Assembly (NCBI GenBank): GCA_030424665.1
Contig: JAUHWN010000027.1
Coordinates: 1 to 33,974 of the forward strand
Direction of reading: 5' to 3'
DNA: 33,974 bases
Source of the DNA: Bdellovibrionia bacterium
GTDB lineage: Bacteria; Bdellovibrionota; Bdellovibrionia; Bdellovibrionales; JAGQZY01
Below are positions 1-8,024 of the stretch, in pieces. Every line of letters starts with the position of its first letter. Position 1 is the first letter of the stretch. Position numbers and translations under genes: made by a program. The notes below the pieces were generated by a model. It saw nothing but the letters and a program-made list of their open reading frames with translations, did not search any database and was not told the origin of the DNA.

Positions 1-1
1 C

Positions 2-268
2 AGACCTGAGAAGAAGTCGTTCTCAAAGCCAAAAAAGAAGTTTGATGATTCTTCGGATCAGCCTCAACGAAAGTCATCTTCAAAGCCAAAAAGACAAGCG
101 GTGAAACCTTCAAAATCCAAAAAGAAATTCTCAGCTAAATCCAGTGGACCTTCTAAAAAGAAGTTTGGTTCTAAGAAAAAGGCTGGAGCAAAAGGGCCAA
201 GATCTAAATTTAAGTCAAAGTCACGCTCGAAATCTTCTGGAAGAGGCTCTGCTCGCAGTTCTCGTTAG
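2..268 (+). CDS. Partial CDS: basic Ser/Lys/Arg-rich C-terminal tail
   Basis: The frame is open from the window edge to the TAG at 266-268, giving the last 88 residues of a longer protein. The segment is almost entirely Ser, Lys, Arg, Pro and Gly with recurring KPKKKF-like and SKSRSKS-like units, and it contains no recognisable fold. Such tails are known on RNA-binding enzymes, especially RhlE/DeaD-type DEAD-box helicases and some RNA pseudouridine synthases, where they bind RNA non-specifically. Which of these lies upstream cannot be decided here. The tail meets the minus-strand gene at 265-909 end to end, the stop codons overlapping by 4 bp. The reading frame is well supported; the parent family is a guess. 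Confidence 0.7.
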   Translation, partial: RPEKKSFSKPKKKFDDSSDQPQRKSSSKPKRQAVKPSKSKKKFSAKSSGPSKKKFGSKKKAGAKGPRSKFKSKSRSKSSGRGSARSSR

Positions 269-909
269 AATTGAATTGAGATTGCTGCGAGAGCTGAAAT
301 GCCACCCAGAAAGTACATAGAGTTTTTAACGTCTGGATTGTTCTCCTGGCTCGCTTGATAAATATTAAGTGCTGCAAGGGCAGTATAAGTCGAAAAATGA
401 ATCCACTTGTTTGTTTCTTTTTGTTTTTCTCTAAGTGCGATGTAGTTTCTAACTAGTTCATCCCTTTGCTGATCAGAGAGGGATCTCGTCGAGGACAAAA
501 GTTCGTAAAAATTTCGTTCTGAACTTCCGATATGGTACTGGTAGTAGCCATAACCAAAGGCCGCTATCGAAAGGGACTGTGAAAATGAGTAGACCCACTT
601 TTCGATGGGGCTATTGACGTTGGAGTAGCCGATAGATGCTCCCGTAAGCACGAGCCCCGAACTGATCATATAAGCCAGTCCCGTTCGTATTTGGTGACTT
701 TCTAGCTCTGCCATTTTGATTTGAAACGAGGCCCAGTTCATAGCTTTAAGATCGATTGAAGAGGTTTCGGTTTTAAGGCCAAAGAGTTCCTTTTTAGGTT
801 GGGCCTCGCTCGGAGAAGAATCGGGAATAAGGATTTGCCCCGAAACTTTTGCACTAAAAGTCATAAAAGTGATTAATATGAAGGGGCGGAGTATAAATTT
901 AATAGACAA
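265..909 (-). CDS. Hypothetical membrane protein with signal sequence
   Basis: About 214 residues of no recognised family. The protein opens with a positively charged, hydrophobic signal-like segment (IKFILRPFILITFMTF). After a polar stretch it has several hydrophobic, Gly/Ala/Tyr-rich segments in the middle (around SSGLVLTGASIGYSN) and at the C terminus, which ends in Phe. The start is probably the TTG at 909, because GGAG lies 7 nt upstream; the TTG at 915 has GGAG too close. It is the last gene of a three-gene minus-strand operon and overlaps the stop of the beta-barrel gene, so translation is probably coupled. It may be a helical inner-membrane protein or a small outer-membrane partner of the upstream gene products. 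Function unknown. Confidence 0.6.
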   Translation of the reverse strand: MSIKFILRPFILITFMTFSAKVSGQILIPDSSPSEAQPKKELFGLKTETSSIDLKAMNWASFQIKMAELESHQIRTGLAYMISSGLVLTGASIGYSNVNSPIEKWVYSFSQSLSIAAFGYGYYQYHIGSSERNFYELLSSTRSLSDQQRDELVRNYIALREKQKETNKWIHFSTYTALAALNIYQASQENNPDVKNSMYFLGGISALAAISIQF

Positions 910-1966
910 GGCCAAACTCCAGGTTCACGCTATTATCTGTTTTTTTACCACCATCCCAATTGTTGAGAGTCTTTTGCACAAATGATATTCCTGTTTTGGC
1001 CGAAAGAAAGCTCGTACCCACGCCAAGTGCTAAATGTTCGTTGCCGATGGAAGCACTTGTCGTCATCAAGCCCAGTCCATAGTTGGCAACCATTTGAAAA
1101 CCATCAATAAAACGAGAGTTCTCTTTATCAAGGCGATAGTTCACACCTGTTTCAAGACGTCCCCAAAGTTTATCTTTTAGGGGAGAGAGGGAAAAGCCGA
1201 GATCAGCGTAGCTTTTAGTGAGTTCTTTGGGCGTTGAATCGCCAGAATTACTCAAGGTCATATTTTGTACGAAAAGAGAAAGCTTAGGTGACCACTCTAT
1301 TTTATGCTGCCAAAGAAATCCAAAGTCGAAATGAATACTGTCGTGGCGCTGAATATCTAACAATTCTGGATCCGCCAGAACATCAAATAGGGCGAGTTCC
1401 TGAAATAGGGTTTCTCTTTGGGAGGCACGTATTTGTAAGCCTGTACTTATGGTCCACTTTTCGAATTCGAAGGGCTTGGCAAACTGCACGCGAATTGATT
1501 CTTCGACGAGTATCTTGAGGTCGACTCGAGGGTAGGATCGGTTTCGCAGTTCTGAGTAGAAACTCATTGATAAAGGGATGTACGCTAATGAAAACCAAGA
1601 ATTCTTAACCCAGAGCACCCCGGTGGCTTGTAGGTCAAGAGCCTCGGTCTCCTCAAGTAGTTTATTGACTACTGCAAGTTCATCCTTGTGTTCAATATCT
1701 TTTCTATAGGCATCAATTCGTTGATAATTTTCACCAAGGGAAACATTGGCTACAAATTGGGGCCTTTGAGTAAAGATCAGTTGGGCCGGGTTGCACGGGA
1801 TTGACCCAGGGCCCGGGTTGATCAAGTGGCAGGACTGTCCTAAGACATTTTGGTTCAGGTCTAGGGCCTGGGGTCCTTTGAAGTTAATCGTTCTTGCTGC
1901 CGCGGTGCTGAAAAGCAGGTTAAAAATCACAAACTGGAAAATACTTAGTGAGTTCTTCATAGGCAT
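899..1966 (-). CDS. Predicted outer-membrane beta-barrel protein
   Basis: A 355-residue exported protein. It has an N-terminal signal peptide (about residues 4-25, ending TAAARTIN), a short region with two cysteines (CHLINPGPGSIPC), and then a long stretch of alternating polar and aromatic/hydrophobic residues typical of amphipathic beta strands. It ends LEFGLVY; a terminal aromatic residue is usual for proteins inserted by the Bam complex. The overall style resembles FadL/TraF-like barrels, but no family signature is definite. The ATG at 1966 is preferred over 1960 because GAGG lies 7 nt upstream. The gene overlaps the lipoprotein gene upstream by 10 bp and the membrane protein gene downstream, pointing to co-translation of an envelope complex. 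Confidence 0.6.
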   Translation of the reverse strand: MPMKNSLSIFQFVIFNLLFSTAAARTINFKGPQALDLNQNVLGQSCHLINPGPGSIPCNPAQLIFTQRPQFVANVSLGENYQRIDAYRKDIEHKDELAVVNKLLEETEALDLQATGVLWVKNSWFSLAYIPLSMSFYSELRNRSYPRVDLKILVEESIRVQFAKPFEFEKWTISTGLQIRASQRETLFQELALFDVLADPELLDIQRHDSIHFDFGFLWQHKIEWSPKLSLFVQNMTLSNSGDSTPKELTKSYADLGFSLSPLKDKLWGRLETGVNYRLDKENSRFIDGFQMVANYGLGLMTTSASIGNEHLALGVGTSFLSAKTGISFVQKTLNNWDGGKKTDNSVNLEFGLVY

Positions 1967-2850
1967 GTGCTGGCCTCGGACCAGTTGATGCCGACAAGGA
2001 ATTTCTCAATAGTATCGAGTTCTGGTTCGTCCAGGGTATCTACCGAAAACCCATGCACCGATTTAAGAACTTTATCGATATCTTTCTGACTCTTCGGAAG
2101 AGCCGAGTGAAGATTTTCGAGAAAAAGGGTGATGTCTTTTTGAAAGCTATTTATTTCTTTTGAAAAGGTCGCGTAGGCCACGGGGCAGAGTTCTAACGAG
2201 CTAAAGTATTCTTTATTTCGAATCTTACCATTGATGAGAATCAGTCTTAAAGAAGCCTTGTAGAGTTTTTGCCCCAATGGGGTGAGTGAGTTTTCGACCT
2301 CGAGAATTTGTATGGCTTTTTCCAGATCAGCTCGCCCTGAGTTCTCTGTATAGGGAAGGACATCAATCAGTTCGACAATGTCGCCAAGAATAAAGAGGAG
2401 GCGGTAGAAAGATGTTATGATATCCCGATCTTCATCGTTTGGCTTCAGCGCCGGGTTGGCTGCAAGGGCCAATTGAATTTTTTGATCGATTTCCTCTTCG
2501 AGATTTTCAGTTATCGAACTCAATTTTTTTAGTTGGCCTAGAAACTCCACAAAATCTTTCAGCTCGATTCCAGATCGCTTGATATAGGCAGAAGCAAGGA
2601 CCTGGCGCATCCGATTTTGCTCTTGTGAGACCATTTTTACATCCAAATGAGGGGTTAAGAGCTCAATCGATCGGTCTGGTTGGTTTTGGTCTACCCAGTA
2701 CTCAGCCTCTTTTATCGCCTTCAGATCTTCACTTTCTTCTTTGGATGAATCCACGCTACCTGAACAAGATACAAAAAGACTTGTAAGGATTACTAGGGCC
2801 AAGACCGCTAAGTGGTAGTAAGGCTGAGGAAATTCTTTATTGATCACCAT
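1957..2850 (-). CDS. Predicted lipoprotein with helical repeat-like body
   Basis: A 297-residue protein with a lipoprotein signal: hydrophobic residues 14-27, then F-V-S-C with the lipidated cysteine at 29, followed by a Ser/Glu-rich linker. The body is alpha-helical and includes a TPR-like segment around residues 48-85 (RSIELLTPHL, then RQVLASAYIKRSG). No enzyme motif is seen. It is the first gene of the three-gene minus-strand operon with the beta-barrel and membrane proteins, and its stop overlaps the next start by 10 bp. A lipoprotein plus barrel plus membrane protein suggests an envelope-spanning assembly or transport complex. No Shine-Dalgarno is visible before the ATG. Function unknown. 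Confidence 0.6.
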   Translation of the reverse strand: MVINKEFPQPYYHLAVLALVILTSLFVSCSGSVDSSKEESEDLKAIKEAEYWVDQNQPDRSIELLTPHLDVKMVSQEQNRMRQVLASAYIKRSGIELKDFVEFLGQLKKLSSITENLEEEIDQKIQLALAANPALKPNDEDRDIITSFYRLLFILGDIVELIDVLPYTENSGRADLEKAIQILEVENSLTPLGQKLYKASLRLILINGKIRNKEYFSSLELCPVAYATFSKEINSFQKDITLFLENLHSALPKSQKDIDKVLKSVHGFSVDTLDEPELDTIEKFLVGINWSEASTCL

Positions 2851-2951
2851 TTAGGTAGATTTCAGTGCAATTGTGATGCTAATAAATGGGAAATTTTTAT
2901 AGCGAGAGATCTCTGTAAAATTGTAAGTCTCAAACATTCTGGGGGGAGCCA

Positions 2952-3923
2952 ATGTTGAGGAGATTCATTCAAAATCTTTTCGTCTTGTCACTGTTTTGCT
3001 GTGGTCACTCCCAGGCACAAGTCGATTTTGATTTAATTTTTGAACAAATAGCTGAATCCCCATTGGGATTTAAAAGTCTGATGGATGCCTATGGAATCAG
3101 CGAATCCGCACAGACTCTCGATGTGAATAAACGAAAAAGCTTTATCCACCCCGCAAGTGGTTACCTTATAGAGTCTGTAGAATTAAAGGGTGAAAAGGTA
3201 AAGCCATTTTCTCTTCATATTCGTTACCCTGGTACGAAAAAGCCTGATCATGCAATACCCGTGATTTTTGTGGCTGCTGGCCTTTATTCTTCTGTAGATA
3301 CTCTCAATTTGCTTCCTAGAAGGTCCGATGTGATATTCGTGGTCTTTGAGTATTCATTTAAAAAGTCCCCAAGTGTTGATTTTTTTGCAGGGATTGAATC
3401 GGCGATCCCTTCCATTCCCCAGCAAGTCTCTTCAGCTCTTTATTACTTATCCCAGCAGCCATGGAGTAAGCCCAATGAACTCCATAGTATCGGAATTAGT
3501 TTTGGGAGCATGGTTATGCCTCTTTGCTTAAGAATAGCTCAACTCCAGAGGACAAAAATCCATTCTACGATTCTTGCCTATGGTGGCGCCGATATCACCA
3601 TTATTCTGAATCATGAACTCGAAGGTAAAATTGGCCACCGCGAAAGAGAGATTTTGGTGGAATTTTTGTCAGTTCCATTGAAGTTTTTTGATCCAACGAG
3701 ACATTTACCAGAATTGAGTACTGAAATCCTTATTGCCTACGGCAAGGAGGATCGAGTGATACCCTTTTCTTCTACGGAAAAAATGATTGAACTGACTCCG
3801 GACCCTAAGACCGTCGTCGAATTACCTGGGGCTCATATCGATATTGGCGAATGGGAAGTAATTTCAGACTTTGGAAATCTCGTTATTGAATGGTTTTTAG
3901 GTTTGGGAACAATTGAAGAATAA
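2952..3923 (+). CDS. Secreted alpha/beta-hydrolase (serine esterase-like)
   Basis: A 323-residue exported hydrolase. A signal peptide covers roughly residues 1-22 and contains CC at 16-17, so a lipoprotein is possible. The alpha/beta-hydrolase fold is indicated by the strand VIFVAAG near 105, the nucleophile elbow G-I-S-F-G with Ser183, an acid candidate Asp267 in GKEDRVIP, and His295 in PGAHID. This is a complete Ser-Asp-His set in the usual order. The substrate is unknown; an ester or lipid is likely. The start has a strong GGGGGGAG ribosome site and the gene is divergent from the lipoprotein at 1957-2850. The L,D-transpeptidase gene follows 60 bp downstream on the same strand. Confidence 0.75.
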   Translation: MLRRFIQNLFVLSLFCCGHSQAQVDFDLIFEQIAESPLGFKSLMDAYGISESAQTLDVNKRKSFIHPASGYLIESVELKGEKVKPFSLHIRYPGTKKPDHAIPVIFVAAGLYSSVDTLNLLPRRSDVIFVVFEYSFKKSPSVDFFAGIESAIPSIPQQVSSALYYLSQQPWSKPNELHSIGISFGSMVMPLCLRIAQLQRTKIHSTILAYGGADITIILNHELEGKIGHREREILVEFLSVPLKFFDPTRHLPELSTEILIAYGKEDRVIPFSSTEKMIELTPDPKTVVELPGAHIDIGEWEVISDFGNLVIEWFLGLGTIEE

Positions 3924-3983
3924 CTTGTCTTTAAAAAATGCATATAGTACCCAGTGTGTCCGAGTGTTTGGGAGGATAATTAA

Positions 3984-4805
3984 ATGTTAAGAAGAGCTTT
4001 ATATCTCGTTGTTTCTATTTGTTTGCTTTGGAGTGTTCAATCGGCTGCCGAATCTTTAAGCTTTGGCCAGGATTCGCCTGCTAAGCACCTTAAAGAAAAT
4101 CCTGGTGATTTAAAATACTTTATTGAATTCATTGAGGGGAGAGACGACCTTACTGAAATTCAAAAAGAAGCTTATGTAGCCCTTGCAACGGGAGACACTC
4201 AATCTCTTATGGGAGATGACGTTCTCGAATTGCTCCCTGCTGCCGATGTGAATTGGTTTTATGGATTTAATGAAGAAGTTGTCGATGGTCAGCCTCGCCT
4301 TTTTGATGCGGCCCGAGTGGATACGCGTTTGGATGCCTATAGCTACACTGATTGTTTGTCCCGAACGATCTGTGTGATGGTTTCAAAGGGGTCTCAGCGC
4401 CTCTATGCATTTTACCGAGGTCGCCAGATTTGGCTGCCTGGCAAGAAAGCTTATGTTCCCGTTTCAACGGCGCGAGCAGGAAAAGTCACTCCGAATGGCC
4501 TATTTACTGTTCAAGAACTAGCCCATGCTGGAAGAACTTCAAACCTTTATCCAGGTGCGGGTCTTTTCTATGCAATGCAGATCCACGGTCATATCTTTAT
4601 TCACGGGACTAATAGGAGCAACTATCCTTACCTTGGTTCACCAGCTTCATCGGGCTGCATTCGAACTCGTTTTGAAGTGGCTGAGTTTCTCAATCTTTGG
4701 ATGCGTGAAAAAGGTGGTAGAAGTTCTGGGGTGTTGCAAGATCGCTCTGCAGTGCGAGTGATCGTCGCTGACTCGATACCAGATGAGTACCTCTCAGTTT
4801 ACTAA
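3984..4805 (+). CDS. L,D-transpeptidase (YkuD family), exported
   Basis: Enzymes of this family cross-link peptidoglycan stem peptides or attach proteins to the wall through a catalytic cysteine in the periplasm. The 273-residue product has a signal peptide (residues 1-22, ending QSAAES). The catalytic YkuD domain occupies roughly 130-262, with the signature H-G-H-I-F-I-H-G at 201-208 followed by S-S-G-C-I-R with the nucleophile Cys225. Residues 25-125 form a small domain with no assigned function. GGAGG precedes the ATG by 9 nt, and a clear intrinsic terminator follows. In predatory Bdellovibrio, L,D-transpeptidases remodel self and prey walls; that role here is only inferred. Confidence 0.9.
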   Translation: MLRRALYLVVSICLLWSVQSAAESLSFGQDSPAKHLKENPGDLKYFIEFIEGRDDLTEIQKEAYVALATGDTQSLMGDDVLELLPAADVNWFYGFNEEVVDGQPRLFDAARVDTRLDAYSYTDCLSRTICVMVSKGSQRLYAFYRGRQIWLPGKKAYVPVSTARAGKVTPNGLFTVQELAHAGRTSNLYPGAGLFYAMQIHGHIFIHGTNRSNYPYLGSPASSGCIRTRFEVAEFLNLWMREKGGRSSGVLQDRSAVRVIVADSIPDEYLSVY

Positions 4806-4828
4806 TTTAATGCACAAATTTTAATTGA

Positions 4829-4856
4829 GAAAGGTGCCCATTGAGGCACCTTTTTT
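4829..4856 (+). terminator. Intrinsic terminator after the L,D-transpeptidase gene
   Basis: Perfect 8-bp stem AAGGTGCC (4831-4838) / GGCACCTT (4845-4852) with a six-base loop, followed by a run of T. It lies 26 bp after the stop of the transpeptidase gene and before the convergent minus-strand gene. Confidence 0.85.
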
Positions 4857-4916
4857 AGTTTGATGATGTTGTAGAGAAAGGAGCCTATTAATAGGGGGCT
4901 TGTTAATCTACCGCCC

Positions 4917-5288
4917 TTAAGCGAGGTTTTTGAGGAATTCTTTGAGTTGGTCTTCTTTAAACCCGACCACACCCTCTTTGCCGCTAATAATAAAAGGACG
5001 TTTAATAAGTTTACCGTTCTTTGCTAGGATCGAAAGTGCATCGGCATCGGAAAGCCCATTTTTTAATTTCTCAGACATTTTCAGCTCACGGTATTGTACT
5101 CCTGAGGTGTTAAAAAGGTTTTTTAGACTGCCTCCCTTAGCCTTAAGAGAATTAAGCATCGCTTTTAATTCATTCATGCTAGGAGGTTGATCGACAATGG
5201 GAATGGCTTTGTAGGCGATTTTTTTGCCGTCTAAGTATTTTAAAGCTTTCTTGCAAGTGCTGCATTTATTGTATTCATAGACTTTCAT
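4917..5288 (-). CDS. ArsC/Spx-family thioredoxin-fold protein
   Basis: A 123-residue member of the ArsC/Spx/YffB family. Near the N terminus is the motif C-S-T-C (Cys9, Cys12) after the first beta strand; the family's middle helices follow, and the C-terminal region has the conserved K-R-P-F segment and a final helix. ArsC enzymes reduce arsenate; Spx and MgsR bind RNA polymerase and respond to thiol stress; YffB-like members have no firm role. A CxxC motif occurs in Spx/MgsR-type proteins, but there is no arsenic locus nearby, so a general thiol or regulatory role is at least as likely as arsenate reduction. GAGG stands 5 nt before the ATG. The gene follows fhs by 32 bp and is probably co-transcribed with it. 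Confidence 0.75.
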   Translation of the reverse strand: MKVYEYNKCSTCKKALKYLDGKKIAYKAIPIVDQPPSMNELKAMLNSLKAKGGSLKNLFNTSGVQYRELKMSEKLKNGLSDADALSILAKNGKLIKRPFIISGKEGVVGFKEDQLKEFLKNLA

Positions 5289-5320
5289 TGAATCCTCTTT
5301 CTAAACTCACATTCTTAAAT

Positions 5321-6997
5321 TTAAAATAATCCGGTTACTTTTCCGTCGGAATCAATATATATTTTATCCGCTGACGGTATTTTAGGAAGTCCCGGCATAG
5401 TCATTAAGTCACCACAGATAGCTACGACAAAGCCAGCACCTGCTGATAGGCGAACCTCGCGAATGTGAAGTATATGATCTCCAGGATTTCCTCTTTGGTT
5501 GGAATCACTCGAAAAGGAGTATTGGGTTTTGGCTATGCAAATCGGGAGATGGCCATGATCTTTTTGCCAAGCTTCTAGAAGCCGTTTAACGGGCTTGCTT
5601 GCGGAAACTCCCGAAGCTCCATAGATACATTTTGCGACGGATTCGATTTTTTGCCAGAGGGTATCGGAACTCTTGTAGGTAAAGTTCACTTCATTAGTCT
5701 TCTCTGGAATATTTTGCAAAAGAGTTTCAGCGAGAGCTTGAGCACCGCGGCCCCCTTCGGCCCAGTGGTGAGAAACCGCACTGGGAACACCTTTTTCGGT
5801 CAAGTAGGATTGAAGAAAAACAAGTTCTTCATTTGTGTCCGATGAAAAGTGATTGATGGCAACGAGGCAGGGGAGTGAAAAATGACTTCTAATATTCTCC
5901 AGATGTCTGTCTAAATTAGATAGGCCCTTTTTTAAGGCGTCGATATTGGATTTGTTAAGGTCTTTTCTTTCGACTCCGCCGTGATATTTGAGTGCCCTTA
6001 CGGTTGCTACGAGAACTATGGCGTCGGGTTGCAAGCCTGACTGTCGACATTTTATGTTAATAAATTTTTCAGCTCCTAAATCGGCGCCAAAGCCGGCCTC
6101 GGTAATGACATAATCACCCATGCGCAAGGCTGTTTGCGTGGCAATCAAGCTATTGCAACCATGGGCGATGTTGGCAAAAGGGCCCCCGTGAATAATCGCG
6201 ATATTATTTTCGAGAGTTTGTACAAGGTTTGGGCGAAAAGCATCCTTGAGTAAAACAGCCATGGCTCCTTGGGCATTGAGGTCTTTTGCGCAAATGGGTT
6301 TTCCTTCTTTGTTGGTACCGACCACGATTTTACCAAGACGCTCTTTTAAGTCATTTAACGAGGTTGCGAGGCATAGAATGGCCATGACTTCTGAAGCGGG
6401 CACAATATCAAAACCACTTTGCCTCGGATACCCATTGCCTGAACCACCGAGGGAATGAACCACCTCTCGAAGAGCACGATCATTCATATCCAGGACCCGG
6501 CGCCAGGTTACTTTTCTAAGGTCTATATTGAGATTGTTACCTCGGTGGATATGATTATCAATCAGGGCAGCGAGAAGGTTATTGGCTTGAGCGATGGCTG
6601 CGAAGTCTCCTGTAAAGTGGAGGTTGATATCTTCCATGGGTACGACCTGGGAATATCCACCGCCTGCAGCTCCGCCTTTCATGCCAAATACAGGTCCCAT
6701 TGAGGGCTCTCGCAAGCAGACCACTGCCTTTTTACCCAGGCTATTTAAGGCATCTCCAAGCCCCACAGATGTCGTCGTCTTACCCTCACCAGCAGGTGTT
6801 GGACTCATAGCCGTTACTAAGATGAGTTTTGCTGTTTTATTGTTTTCGAGGTGTTTAATGCCTTCGTTGGTAATCTTGGCTTTATAGTGTCCATAGGGTT
6901 CGAAGTGTTCGTCTGAAAAATCGAGATTTTTTTTCAGCAATGTCGATAGTTTTTCGAGCTTGGCATTTTGAGCTATTTCAATGTCGGTGAGACTCAT
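5321..6997 (-). CDS. fhs: Formate-tetrahydrofolate ligase
   Basis: Catalyses ATP-dependent formation of 10-formyltetrahydrofolate from formate and tetrahydrofolate, feeding one-carbon units to purine synthesis. The product is 558 residues, the normal family length. It carries the P-loop [11 protein letters not shown] (about 66-76), the conserved segment [19 protein letters not shown] (about 95-113), HFTGDFAAI, and a C-terminal region with [11 protein letters not shown]. The frame is open further upstream to 7126, but the ATG at 6997 is the start: GGGGGGA lies a few bases before it, and the extra upstream residues do not belong to the family. It appears to be the first gene of a pair with the ArsC/Spx-like gene, transcribed divergently from the BASS transporter gene. 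Confidence 0.97.
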   Translation of the reverse strand: MSLTDIEIAQNAKLEKLSTLLKKNLDFSDEHFEPYGHYKAKITNEGIKHLENNKTAKLILVTAMSPTPAGEGKTTTSVGLGDALNSLGKKAVVCLREPSMGPVFGMKGGAAGGGYSQVVPMEDINLHFTGDFAAIAQANNLLAALIDNHIHRGNNLNIDLRKVTWRRVLDMNDRALREVVHSLGGSGNGYPRQSGFDIVPASEVMAILCLATSLNDLKERLGKIVVGTNKEGKPICAKDLNAQGAMAVLLKDAFRPNLVQTLENNIAIIHGGPFANIAHGCNSLIATQTALRMGDYVITEAGFGADLGAEKFINIKCRQSGLQPDAIVLVATVRALKYHGGVERKDLNKSNIDALKKGLSNLDRHLENIRSHFSLPCLVAINHFSSDTNEELVFLQSYLTEKGVPSAVSHHWAEGGRGAQALAETLLQNIPEKTNEVNFTYKSSDTLWQKIESVAKCIYGASGVSASKPVKRLLEAWQKDHGHLPICIAKTQYSFSSDSNQRGNPGDHILHIREVRLSAGAGFVVAICGDLMTMPGLPKIPSADKIYIDSDGKVTGLF

Positions 6998-7163
6998 ACT
7001 TCCCCCCAAATCGGATTGGAACGTTAGCCTATAAGGCTTTGTGCTAAAAAAAAAGAAAAAACCGAGGATTTTGAGTCTTGTTAAATTCATTGATTCATCA
7101 ACTGGAGCCCCATAGACTGGCATCACGTATCTTAACAGAACCTTGAGCTTTGGAGATCATTCA

Positions 7164-8024
7164 ATGATTGCACAAGTCATTTTGCCCCTCAGTTTAGCCT
7201 TTATCATGTTTTCTATGGGTTTGGCCTTGGTGGTCGATGATTTCAAGAAGGTTTCAAGGTTTCCTAAGGCCTTTATAATTGGCTTACTCTTGCAAATTAT
7301 AATGCTTCCTGCGTTGGCAATTGGGCTTGGCTATTTTTGGCAGCTCTTTCAAACGCCAGATCCGACGATCCTTGCCGGCTTAGTGATACTTGCGGCCTGT
7401 CCCGGTGGAGTGACTTCCAATATGATGACCCATTTGGCAAAAGGGGACACGGCACTCTCCATTTCATTAACTGCGGTGACAAGTTTACTCAGTCTTCTAA
7501 CACTTCCTTTTGTCGTTAATTTGGGATTGGATTTGTTTTTAGAGCGCGAGCTCAACGTGGCATTGCCAATTGGTAAGACCGTCCTTGGAATTTTTCTAAT
7601 TACTACATTTCCGGTAGCCATCGGCATGCTGATCCATCACAAGAAAAAAGATTGGGCCATTAAATTTGAACCAAAAGCAAAGCTCATCGCGAGCATTCTT
7701 TTCGCGCTCACTGTGCTTGGTGCTATCGCGCAAAATTGGACCTTACTTATGGAAAGTTATCAAACGGTAGCACCTATGGCATTGAGTCTAAACCTAATAA
7801 CAATGGTGCTGGCTTATCTTGCGGCAAAGGCACTAGGACTTGTCGAACGGCAGGGCCGAGCCATTTTATTTGAGTGCGGTTTTCAAAACGGAACTCTGGC
7901 AATTACAGTGGCCCTTACCTTTCTAGGAGAAGAGGCTCTGATGATCCCTGGGGCCATTTACTCGCTGATAATGTTTGTTACCGGCGGAATTTACCTAGCG
8001 ATCCTCGCAAAGAAGCCTATTTAA
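7164..8024 (+). CDS. Bile acid:sodium symporter (BASS) family transporter
   Basis: A 286-residue polytopic membrane protein of the SBF/BASS fold, which imports organic anions (bile acids, pantoate, 2-keto acids or others) together with Na+. Family signs are the early motif FSMGLALVVDDF, the crossing-helix segment ACPGGVTSNMMTHLAKGD, and a second crossover with ECGFQNGT, where family members bind Na+ and substrate. About ten hydrophobic segments can be seen. The start is taken as the ATG at 7164 because GGAG lies 8 nt upstream; a TTG at 7143 would add seven residues. The substrate cannot be told from sequence. The stop overlaps the stop of the convergent NHL lipoprotein gene by 4 bp. Confidence 0.9.
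   Translation: MIAQVILPLSLAFIMFSMGLALVVDDFKKVSRFPKAFIIGLLLQIIMLPALAIGLGYFWQLFQTPDPTILAGLVILAACPGGVTSNMMTHLAKGDTALSISLTAVTSLLSLLTLPFVVNLGLDLFLERELNVALPIGKTVLGIFLITTFPVAIGMLIHHKKKDWAIKFEPKAKLIASILFALTVLGAIAQNWTLLMESYQTVAPMALSLNLITMVLAYLAAKALGLVERQGRAILFECGFQNGTLAITVALTFLGEEALMIPGAIYSLIMFVTGGIYLAILAKKPI

Noticed and set aside
2-265. Repetitive AAG/TCT-rich stretch at the window start
   Set aside because: Irregular codon repeats of a Lys/Ser-rich protein tail; no CRISPR-like spacing.
4884-4895. Perfect palindrome CCTATTAATAGG between the L,D-transpeptidase terminator and the ArsC-like gene
   Set aside because: It lies between two gene ends, where an operator has no obvious target; no T-run follows for a minus-strand terminator.
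4917-5288. Calling the ArsC-like gene an arsenate reductase
   Set aside because: A CxxC motif and absence of arsenic genes nearby make Spx/YffB-like roles equally possible.
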